Assembly (NCBI RefSeq): GCF_018614095.1
Contig: NZ_JAGGOY010000023.1
Span: 11,748 to 48,342 of the forward strand
Source of the DNA: Streptomyces sp. ISL-87
GTDB lineage: Bacteria > Actinomycetota > Actinomycetes > Streptomycetales > Streptomycetaceae
DNA length: 36,595 nucleotides
Reading direction: 5' to 3'
Shown here one piece after another: positions 29,684 through 36,595 of this stretch. A program made the position numbers and the translations under genes. Numbering within the stretch: position 1 is the first letter of the stretch; each line of letters starts with the position of its first letter. A model generated the notes under the pieces. It was not told where the DNA came from. It made no database searches and was given only the letters and a program-made list of their open reading frames with translations.

Positions 29684-31066
<1,383 letters not shown>

Positions 31067-31085
31067 CGCGGCTCGCGCGGTCGTC

Positions 31086-31118
31086 GTACGCGGTAGTCGT
31101 AAGTACGCGGTAGTCGTA
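31086..31118. repeat. 16-bp direct repeat after sdaA
   Basis: GTACGCGGTAGTCGTA occurs at 31086-31101 and again at 31103-31118, one base apart, just before the sdaA terminator palindrome. It is probably a small local duplication. Confidence 0.85.
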
Positions 31119-31120
31119 CC

Positions 31121-31152
31121 TCAGGGGCCCGGCGCGCGCGCCGGGCCCCTGA
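31121..31152. terminator. Perfect 32-bp palindrome, bidirectional terminator
   Basis: The 16-base arm TCAGGGGCCCGGCGCG (31121-31136) is followed immediately by its exact reverse complement. sdaA (+) and the lipoprotein pseudogene (-) converge on it, so it should act as a terminator for both. In single-stranded form the centre would open into a small loop. Confidence 0.75.
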
Positions 31153-31164
31153 CGCGTCCGGGGG

Positions 31165-31779
31165 CTACTTCCTCAGCTCCTTGAGGCACGCTTCGGCGAA
31201 GCCGTCCACGGCCGTGTCCAGCGCCTTGAGGCTCTCGGGGGTGGGAGGCGTATGCGCCTCGGCGGTCACGGTCACGTCGAACAGCAGGTTGCTGTCCCGG
31301 ACGTGGAGCTCCCGTACCTGCCGCAGCTCGGCCGGCTTGTGGTATCCGAACCGAAAGGCCTCCCTCCCGACCTTCTCCACGGGAACGAGACCGCTGTCCG
31401 CGATGTCTTTGCCGGTGTTCTCCCGGTCCTTGGCGTGGACGTCCTTGGCGAAGGCGACGCTCTCGGTGAAGGCGAAGTCCAGCTCGACCTTCACGTTCCC
31501 CCACGTGGCCGGACCCGTCTCGACGAGCTCCTGTACGCACTTGAACCCGGGCGCGCCCCCGCCGGACCGCCCGCTGCGGTCCGCGACCTCCTGCCGCGCC
31601 CCGAGCGGATCGGCCAGCTTTCCGTACGGCATGTCGTTGCAGATCTCATCGGTCGCCACCCACGGGTAGCCGCCCTTCCCCTCCTACGACACCTCCCGCT
31701 CCCCGTCACCGCACCCGGCGACCGCCAGCGCGAGGGCGAGGGCCCCCAGGACATGACGTGACGATCTGAGACGACGCAT
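31165..31779 (-). pseudogene. Small lipoprotein gene interrupted by an amber codon
   Basis: From an ATG at 31779 with GGGAGA upstream, the frame encodes MRRLRSSRHVLGALALALAV then AGCGDGEREVS, a lipoprotein signal (lipobox VAGC), and stops at TAG (31684-31686). The same frame continues without another stop, as EGKGGYPWVATDEICNDMPYGKL, to a natural TAG at 31165. The second part has cysteines in ICNDMPYG, FKCVQEL and EACLKEL and reads as a normal small extracellular domain of about 170 aa; I do not recognise the family. A downstream GTG (31659) lacks both a ribosome site and a signal peptide. It is therefore a recently broken gene, a sequencing error, or readthrough. Confidence 0.75.
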
Positions 31780-31969
31780 CTGCTTCTCCCCTGTAGCACG
31801 GCCGTTTCCCACCGGCCCACACTGCCACCCGGACGGGGCGCGCACCGGCGATCTCCCACTTCCCGCGGCCCGCCGGACGACTCGTCCGCGTGGGGTGCAA
31901 CCAACGGTGTGCAGGGAATGTCTTATGTGGTGACACCAGTCCCCGTCTCTCGAGAATCGAGGGGACGTC

Positions 31970-32494
31970 ATGAACCACCCACGCCGCCGGCAGGCCACCG
32001 CACTGGCCACGGGCGTTCTGCTCTCCGCCGGGATCGCGCTCGCCGCGCCGGCCTCCACGGCCGCCGCCACCGGCGCCCGCGCACGCACCACCCAGACCCC
32101 GCTCGTCGTCAATGCCCGATGGGGCGGACACTGCACGTACGACCGGATCGTCATCGACCTGCGGGGACACGTCCCCTCGGTCACCGTCACCCCGGTCCCC
32201 CGGCTCTTCTACGACGGGTCCGGCAAGCCCGTCCCGCTCGCCGGGAAGTTCTTCCTGGAGATCCGCCTGCATCCCGCCGCCGCGCACGATGACGCCGGGA
32301 AGAACGTCTACCGCGGGCCGAAGCTCATCAAGATCTATCTGCCCCAGCTCAAGGGTCTCGCCCTCACCGGCGACTTCGAGGGGTACGTCACCTTCGGCGC
32401 CGCCTTCAACACCAAGCCGGTCTTCAGCACGCACAAGCTGCACCACCCGGAGCGGTTCGTCCTGGACGTCGCGCACCGGAACGTCTGCTGCTGA
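31970..32494 (+). CDS. Secreted AMIN-like domain protein
   Basis: A 174-aa exported protein. A signal peptide (HPRRRQATALATGVLLSAGIALAAPASTAAA) is followed by a short Arg/Thr/Ala linker and one compact beta-rich domain: VVNARWGGHCTYDRIVIDLRGHVPSVTVTPV, YLPQLKGLALTGDFEGYVTFGAAF and HHPERFVLDVAH. The pattern HxxYDRIVIDL with a late RFVLDV strand matches the actinobacterial AMIN-like domain, thought to bind the cell envelope. It ends in a Cys-Cys pair, with one other cysteine in the domain. GAGGGGA precedes the ATG. It is divergent from the lipoprotein pseudogene and convergent, 14 bp apart, with the flavodoxin gene. Confidence 0.8.
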   Translation: MNHPRRRQATALATGVLLSAGIALAAPASTAAATGARARTTQTPLVVNARWGGHCTYDRIVIDLRGHVPSVTVTPVPRLFYDGSGKPVPLAGKFFLEIRLHPAAAHDDAGKNVYRGPKLIKIYLPQLKGLALTGDFEGYVTFGAAFNTKPVFSTHKLHHPERFVLDVAHRNVCC

Positions 32495-32508
32495 GCGGGC
32501 CGGACGGC

Positions 32509-33222
32509 TCAGCGGTGCTCGGGGTTCGGGAAGTCGAAGCGGCAGCCCGCGTCCCACTGCGAGCGCTGGTTGCCGTAGGCCGGAATCCCGCCCGCGCGCT
32601 TGAGCAGGGCGGCCAGGTGCATGAGGTTCCAGGACATGAAGGCGGTGTTGCGGTTGGTGAAGTCGTTCTCGGGGCCGCCCGAGCCCGGGTCCAGGTACGA
32701 GGGCCCGGGCCCGGCCTCGCCGATCCAGCCCGCGTCTGCCTGCGGCGGGATCGTGTAGCCGAGGTGCTGGAGGCTGTAGAGGATGTTCATGGAGCAGTGC
32801 TTGACGCCGTCCTCGTTGCCGGTGATGAGCGCGCCGCCCACGCGCCCGTAATAGGCGTACTGGCCCTGCTCGTTCAGGAGCGAGGAGCAGGCGTAGAGGC
32901 GCTCGATGACCTGCTTCATCACCGAGCTGTTGTCGCCCAGCCAGATGGGGCCGCACAGCACGAGGATGTCGGCGTCCATGATCTGGCTGTAGAGCACCGG
33001 CCACTGGTCGCTCTCCCAGCCGTGCTCGGTCATGTCCGGCCACACACCGGTGGCGACGTCGTGGTCGACGGCGCGGATCAGTGAGGTCCGGGTGCCGGCC
33101 GACTCCATGACCGCACGGCTCCTCTCGATCAGACCCTCGGTGTTGCTGGTCTCGGGCGAGCGCTTGAGCGTGCAGTTCACATAGACGGCGGTCAGGTCTG
33201 AGTAGTCGTAGTCAGCAGCCAC
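32509..33222 (-). CDS. Flavodoxin-family NAD(P)H-dependent FMN reductase
   Basis: A 237-aa protein of the flavodoxin-like fold. It opens with YVNCTLKRSPETSNTEGLIERS, the FMN phosphate-binding loop of this family, and continues through DADILVLCGPIWLGDNSSVMKQVIERLYA and YYGRVGGALITGNEDGVKHCSMNILYSLQHLGYTIPPQA, matching NADPH-dependent FMN reductases. It may reduce flavins, quinones or azo compounds; the substrate is unknown. The GTG at 33222 has GGGGG only one base upstream, an odd spacing, but no better start is visible. The long frame to 33927 is a shadow of padR. It is divergent from a PadR regulator across 126 bp. Confidence 0.86.
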   Translation of the reverse strand: MAADYDYSDLTAVYVNCTLKRSPETSNTEGLIERSRAVMESAGTRTSLIRAVDHDVATGVWPDMTEHGWESDQWPVLYSQIMDADILVLCGPIWLGDNSSVMKQVIERLYACSSLLNEQGQYAYYGRVGGALITGNEDGVKHCSMNILYSLQHLGYTIPPQADAGWIGEAGPGPSYLDPGSGGPENDFTNRNTAFMSWNLMHLAALLKRAGGIPAYGNQRSQWDAGCRFDFPNPEHR

Positions 33223-33348
33223 GCCCCCAGCCTGTGCACGGCCGGGCGGGCCCGCCACCGGGCCGCGCCCGTCCGGGCCACCGGGGTGGCCGTCGCCCGC
33301 GGCGACGGCGTCGCCGTTCCGGAGTCCGGGCAAACCTAGGATGGCGGC

Positions 33349-33924
33349 ATGTCGCTCCCGCACGCCATCCTCACCGCCCTGCTCGAGAAGCCCTCGTCCG
33401 GGCTGGAGCTGACCCGGCGGTTCGACAAGTCGATCGGGTACTTCTGGTCCGCGACGCACCAGCAGATCTACCGCGAGCTCGGCCGGCTGGAGGAGGCCGG
33501 GCTGATCCGGGCGCTGCCCAGTGAGGTGCCCGTACGGGGGCAGAAGAAGGAGTACGAGGTGCTGCCGGCCGGTGGCGAGGAGCTCGCCCGGTGGGTCGGC
33601 GAGAGCCAGGACCCCAAGGCCATCCGGGACCCGCTGCTGCTGCGGATCCGGGCGGCGGGCGTGGTGGGGCCGCAGGGGCTGGCCGGGGAGCTGCGGCGCC
33701 ATCTGGAGCTGCACCGGCGGCAGTTGGCGACGTACGAGGCCATCGAGGAGAAGGACTTCCCGCCGGGCCGGAACTCCGAGGAGGACCGGCTGCGCCGGCT
33801 CGTGCTGCACGGCGGCATCGGCCTGGAGACGTTCTGGCTCCGCTGGCTGGAGGAGGCCCTCACCGAGGTCGAGGACATGGCGCGGGGGACGAAGGGCGAC
33901 GCGGCGCCGCCCGACGGCGCCTGA
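33349..33924 (+). CDS. PadR-family transcriptional regulator
   Basis: A 191-aa PadR repressor. The winged helix lies in the first 80 residues: MSLPHAILTALLEKPSSGLELTRRFDKSIGYFWSATHQQIYRELGRLEEAGLI, then VRGQKKEYEVLPAGGEEL, characteristic of the family, and a C-terminal helical dimerisation region (LRRHLELHRRQLATYEAIEEKDFP). Members usually respond to phenolics, antibiotics or stress and repress an adjacent divergent gene. Here the partner is the FMN reductase at 32509, so detoxification control is a reasonable guess. An AGGA site lies about 8 nt before the ATG. Confidence 0.92.
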   Translation: MSLPHAILTALLEKPSSGLELTRRFDKSIGYFWSATHQQIYRELGRLEEAGLIRALPSEVPVRGQKKEYEVLPAGGEELARWVGESQDPKAIRDPLLLRIRAAGVVGPQGLAGELRRHLELHRRQLATYEAIEEKDFPPGRNSEEDRLRRLVLHGGIGLETFWLRWLEEALTEVEDMARGTKGDAAPPDGA

Positions 33925-33960
33925 CACCCCCGCCGGCTCAGCAGGCCCAACCCAGCCCGA

Positions 33961-33998
33961 CGCCCCCGCCCGCCCGGCAGGGGGCGGTGGCGGGGGCG
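33961..33998. terminator. Bidirectional hairpin between padR and the EF-hand gene
   Basis: CGCCCCCGCC (33961-33970) pairs with GGCGGGGGCG (33989-33998), with inner CGCC/GGCG pairing. It lies between two convergent genes in a 91-bp gap. Confidence 0.55.
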
Positions 33999-34015
33999 GC
34001 GTGGGTGGCGTGGGG

Positions 34016-34228
34016 CTACTTGTTCAGGGAGGCCCAGAACTCGTCGAAGCTCATCAGGCCGTCGCCGTTCGCGTCCTTGTCGGCGATCACGGCGTCCGCG
34101 ACCGCGCCGGTGACGTACGCGTCACCCATCGCCTTCATGGCCGCGCTGTACTCGTCGGCCGTGACGAAACCGTCGCCGTCCGCGTCGAACTTGCCGAACG
34201 TCGCCCGTGCGCTCTCGATGTCCGCCAC
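34016..34228 (-). CDS. Two-EF-hand calcium-binding protein
   Basis: A 70-aa calmodulin-like protein. The first loop, DADGDGFVTADE (15-26), has all canonical ligands (D15, D17, D19, G20, V22, E26). The second, DANGDGLMSFDE (52-63), uses D52, N54, D56 and E63 and has Met at the usual hydrophobic position. Streptomyces small EF-hand proteins (the Cab group) bind calcium and have been linked to development. The GTG at 34228 is supported by AAGGGG about 9 nt upstream; the much longer frame to 34468 lacks domain-like sequence. It is divergent from the cyclodipeptide synthase gene across 254 bp. Confidence 0.93.
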   Translation of the reverse strand: MADIESARATFGKFDADGDGFVTADEYSAAMKAMGDAYVTGAVADAVIADKDANGDGLMSFDEFWASLNK

Positions 34229-34334
34229 TGGGTCCACCCCTTCTTGGTGCTTGTTGACCGGCCCAGGGTAGCGGCATCCGGACCGCGCTCCGTCCTCGGG
34301 TCCCGTTCGGTCGGCAGAAATAAATTCAATTACC

Positions 34335-34351
34335 CTTCCGCGATGCGGAAG
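34335..34351. promoter_or_regulatory. Candidate operator between EF-hand and CDPS genes
   Basis: CTTCCGC (34335-34341) and GCGGAAG (34345-34351) form a perfect inverted repeat around GAT. It overlaps an AT-rich stretch containing GATAAT (34353-34358), which could be a -10 box for the rightward genes, in a region of about 48% GC by hand count over 34321-34380. A regulator bound here could control the synthase or the divergent EF-hand gene. Confidence 0.45.
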
Positions 34352-34482
34352 CGATAATTCCAGCCACCAAATCAAGCCCGGACTTGTCACGCTCCGGGGC
34401 CACGGCATAACGTACCGACATTGCCGCCACACCAGGAGCGCAGGGCTCCCAGGGACATGCGGCAACAAGGGCGATCACACAG

Positions 34483-35259
34483 GTGACGATCACAGCCGAC
34501 GCATCATTCGAAGTTCTGCCCTTCACACGCACTTGCCGCCATATCTGGGAAGACGGCGACCATGTGCTCATCGGAGTGAGTCCTGGAAACAGCTACTTCA
34601 GTTCCGAGCGCATCACCAGTCTTGCCCAGTGGGCCACGACCCGCTTCGCGCAGGTCGACTTCGTGTACGCAGACCTCCACGTCGACCGGATGTTCGCCGC
34701 TTTCGGCTACACCCGGGAACACGCCGAGAAGCGTGCCACGAAGGAGATCAAGGCGGTTCGGCGACGGATTCTCAAGGGTGTGGAGGAGTCAGGACCTCCG
34801 CAAGCCGAGATCCGCGTGAGGGCACTTTCGGAGTTCCAGTCGAACCCCGTTTACCAACTATTGCACCGGCGCGTACTGCACTTCCTGGAGACCGACACAG
34901 AATTCCGCAAGGGCTGCGAGGAAATGGCCCTGCACTTTGTCGGATCGAAGTTGCCGGAAGGTGAATCGATTACAGACGACCAGTTGCAGGTCTGTTTCGA
35001 TTACATGGCGGCAGAGCTGCCGTTCTTCGTGGACACCCCGAGCATTCTCGACGTGCCGTCCTCCGTGGCGGCCTACCACGTCAAGATGCCGCTCACGGAT
35101 GTCCTCTTCGCGCGGGGTGGGGGCCTGCGTGCGACGAGGAACCAGGCCTATGCCGTCGTACGGCCCGAGGCCGGCCAGACCCCGCGGCCGGTGCCGGCGG
35201 CGCCGGCCGAGAACCACGCACCAACCGAAAGGAACGTCGATGAGCGTCGAGCAGCTTGA
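34483..35259 (+). CDS. tRNA-dependent cyclodipeptide synthase (Rv2275-like)
   Basis: A 258-aa CDPS that joins two aminoacyl groups from charged tRNAs into a cyclic dipeptide. Key motif: VLIGVSPGNSYFS (28-40) with catalytic Ser33, aligning with Ser37 of AlbC and Ser88 of Rv2275 (recalled numbering). Others: Tyr174 and Glu178 in FDYMAAEL, and Tyr198-His199 in AAYHVK; with Asn36 these make the NYH subfamily. From memory it is closer to M. tuberculosis Rv2275, the cyclo(Tyr-Tyr) synthase, than to AlbC (shared: GDHxxIGVSPGNSYFS, SEFQSN, LRA(T/S)RNQ). The start is a weak GTG (34483). GC is low (about 52-62% in three hand-counted lines) and rare codons such as CTA occur, suggesting acquisition. Its end overlaps the P450 start. 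Confidence 0.95.
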   Translation: MTITADASFEVLPFTRTCRHIWEDGDHVLIGVSPGNSYFSSERITSLAQWATTRFAQVDFVYADLHVDRMFAAFGYTREHAEKRATKEIKAVRRRILKGVEESGPPQAEIRVRALSEFQSNPVYQLLHRRVLHFLETDTEFRKGCEEMALHFVGSKLPEGESITDDQLQVCFDYMAAELPFFVDTPSILDVPSSVAAYHVKMPLTDVLFARGGGLRATRNQAYAVVRPEAGQTPRPVPAAPAENHAPTERNVDERRAA

Positions 35260-36493
35260 GGGACGGGAGACCGGAGGGACCGGGGGGACCGGTGAGGCCC
35301 TCCTCGACTTCCCGCTCTCACGGCGCGGAGACGTACTCCCGCAGGAGTGCGCCTGGCTGCGCGAGAAGGCTCCGGTCGCCAAGGTCCGTACCCTCACCGG
35401 GGACCCGGCCTGGCTGGTGAGCAGCTACGCGCTGGCCAAGCAGGTGCTGGAGGACGAGCGTTTCAGCCTCAAGGACACGGCGAACGCCGGCGTTCCGCGC
35501 CAGTACGCACTGACGATCCCGCCCGAGGTCGTCAACAACATGGGCAACATCAACAGCGCCGGGCTGCGCAACGCGGTGATGAAGGCGGTGAACCCGCGCC
35601 AGAAGGGGCTTCAGGACTTCCTGCGCGCGACGGCCAACGAGCTCATCGACCAGATCGTTGCCGAGGGCGGCCCGGCCGACCTCCGGGCGGGGTTCGCCGA
35701 CCCCTTCTCGGCGGCCATGCACTGCCAGGTGCTGGGTGTGCCGTTCGAGGACTGGCGGCGCCTGATGTCGGGGCTGGACGTCGCGTTCATGACCGCCCGC
35801 GAGCCGTTCGCCGACTCCGCGCTCAACTGGTACAAGGACGTCGGCTACTTCGCCGACCGGCTGAACGCACAGCTCGCGCTGCCTGCCGAGGAGCGTACGG
35901 GGCTCCTCGGCAAGTTCGCCGAACTGAAGGAGGCCGACCCGGAGTCGGCGCACCTGACCGACGACATGTTCGCGACCGTCGCCGTCTCGCTGTTCGGGGC
36001 GGGGGCGGTGTCCACGTCCGCGTTCCTGGTGCTGGCCGTCCTCGCGCTGCTCCAGAAGCCCGAGCTCATCGGCTACCTCCGCGCTCACCCCGAGCGCATG
36101 GGCAAGGCGGTGGACGAGCTGTTGCGCTGGAACCTGTCCGTGGGCGACGGCCTGCCGCGCATCGCCCTGGCGGACGTCCAGGTCGGCGACGTCCTGGTCA
36201 AGGAGGGCGAGCTGGTGCTCGTCCTCCTGGAGGGGGCCAACTTCGACCCGGAGGCGTTCGAGAACCCGGACGAGCTGAACCTGGAGCGGGAGAGCCCGAA
36301 CGCGAACCTGGCCTTCGGGGCGGGCCGGCACTTCTGCCCGGCCTCCGCGCTGGGCCGGGCGCACGCCGAGATCGCGCTGGAGGTCCTGGTCGAGCGGCTG
36401 CCCGAACTGCGCCTCGCGGTGCCGGCGGAGAACCTGGTGTGGCGTACGGGCTTCATCAAGCGGCTGCCGGAGCGGCTCCCCGTGGCCTGGTGA
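35240..36493 (+). CDS. Cytochrome P450, CYP121 (mycocyclosin synthase)-like
   Basis: A 417-aa soluble P450. Cys366 in FGAGRHFCPASALGRAHAEI is the haem ligand; the ExxR motif is ELLR (293-296) and the I-helix segment GAGAVSTS (253-260) lacks the usual acid-alcohol pair, as in CYP121. The N-terminus EALLDFPLSRRGDVLP, the stretch EVVNNMGNI, the segment KEGELVLVLLEGANFDPE and the C-terminus closely match recalled M. tuberculosis CYP121, which couples the two tyrosine rings of cyclo(Tyr-Tyr). Ser258 appears to match CYP121 Ser237, but positions matching Phe280, Gln385, Arg386 and Asn74 are Val301, Ile406, Lys407 and Tyr89, so the substrate may differ. Start: GAAAGGAA upstream; overlaps the synthase gene by 20 nt. 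Confidence 0.93.
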   Translation: MSVEQLEGRETGGTGGTGEALLDFPLSRRGDVLPQECAWLREKAPVAKVRTLTGDPAWLVSSYALAKQVLEDERFSLKDTANAGVPRQYALTIPPEVVNNMGNINSAGLRNAVMKAVNPRQKGLQDFLRATANELIDQIVAEGGPADLRAGFADPFSAAMHCQVLGVPFEDWRRLMSGLDVAFMTAREPFADSALNWYKDVGYFADRLNAQLALPAEERTGLLGKFAELKEADPESAHLTDDMFATVAVSLFGAGAVSTSAFLVLAVLALLQKPELIGYLRAHPERMGKAVDELLRWNLSVGDGLPRIALADVQVGDVLVKEGELVLVLLEGANFDPEAFENPDELNLERESPNANLAFGAGRHFCPASALGRAHAEIALEVLVERLPELRLAVPAENLVWRTGFIKRLPERLPVAW

Positions 36494-36520
36494 CGCACCG
36501 CCGCAGCGGCATATGAGCGT

Positions 36521-36549
36521 GCCCCGGGAGCTGTGCGAGCTCCCGGGGC
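36521..36549 (+). terminator. Terminator closing the CDPS-P450 operon
   Basis: GCCCCGGGAGCT (36521-36532) pairs perfectly with AGCTCCCGGGGC (36538-36549) around a 5-nt loop, 27 nt past the P450 stop. It marks the end of a two-gene transcript; nothing codes in the remaining 46 bases. Confidence 0.75.
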
Positions 36550-36595
36550 GCCTGCCTGACCCGAAGGGCCGGGCACCTAGTGCCGTGGCCGGAAA

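Noticed and set aside
31659..31684. The lipoprotein as two genuine separate genes
   Set aside because: The second frame would start at a GTG without a ribosome site and would lack an export signal, while the first would encode only a signal peptide.
34016..34228. EF-hand gene as part of the CDPS cluster
   Set aside because: It is on the opposite strand with normal GC composition and belongs to a core Streptomyces family; only the shared intergenic region links them.
34229..34468. Longer form of the EF-hand protein
   Set aside because: The extra 80 residues cover the low-GC promoter region and have no domain-like sequence, while the internal GTG has a good ribosome site.

Overview
The window comes from a high-GC actinomycete, almost certainly a Streptomyces. 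Third codon positions are saturated with G/C, genes are dense and mostly preceded by purine-rich ribosome-binding sites, and the recognisable order (rmdB-ligA-metE-like-SDR, then mnmA, a cysteine desulfurase, an Opp-type ABC operon, SseB-like genes, gcvT-gcvH-glyA-sdaA, an EF-hand gene) matches, from memory, the S. coelicolor SCO5495-to-SCO5464 neighbourhood. Most of it is core chromosome. There are no rRNA or tRNA genes, insertion sequences or CRISPR arrays that I can support.

Layout. Bases 1-9525: a membrane c-di-GMP enzyme (rmdB), NAD-dependent DNA ligase, a methionine-synthase-like protein and an SDR oxidoreductase in one leftward block, then a DUF1330 protein and a GlxA-type AraC regulator divergent from a zinc-free medium-chain oxidoreductase. 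Bases 9536-16020: mnmA and a cysteine desulfurase (tRNA thiolation), separated by a rightward amidase gene and a broken, frameshifted gene, then a TesB-like thioesterase and a TRIC-type channel. Bases 16080-16680 hold a non-coding minisatellite with a unit of about 32 bp. Bases 16778-23031: a five-gene peptide ABC importer in the order C-A-B-D-F. Bases 23489-31066: a serine/glycine/one-carbon island, with two SseB-family proteins and a P-loop protein on one strand and, on the other, a tandem glycine riboswitch followed by gcvT, gcvH, glyA and sdaA. Bases 31165-34228: small accessory genes, namely a lipoprotein interrupted by an amber codon, an AMIN-like secreted protein, a flavodoxin-family reductase divergent from a PadR regulator, and a two-EF-hand calcium-binding protein.

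The most interesting unit is at the right end (34483-36493): a tRNA-dependent cyclodipeptide synthase translationally overlapped with a P450 that resembles Mycobacterium tuberculosis CYP121 along its whole length. The pair mirrors Rv2275-Rv2276, which makes mycocyclosin from cyclo(Tyr-Tyr). Several CYP121 substrate-pocket residues are changed, so the product may differ. A strong terminator closes the two-gene operon, and the synthase and its promoter have clearly lower GC than their surroundings, which suggests acquisition.

The intergenic DNA carries a dispersed repeat family (core CCGGCGTTTGAGGCG), found near 54, 156, 260, 9593, 14293, 25173, 25259 and 25300, usually just beyond the 3' ends of genes and often next to GC hairpins. 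Several short tandem repeats (8-bp, 7-bp, 19-bp and 32-bp units) also lie strictly between genes. All family comparisons rest on recall and by-eye motif reading; no searches were run.
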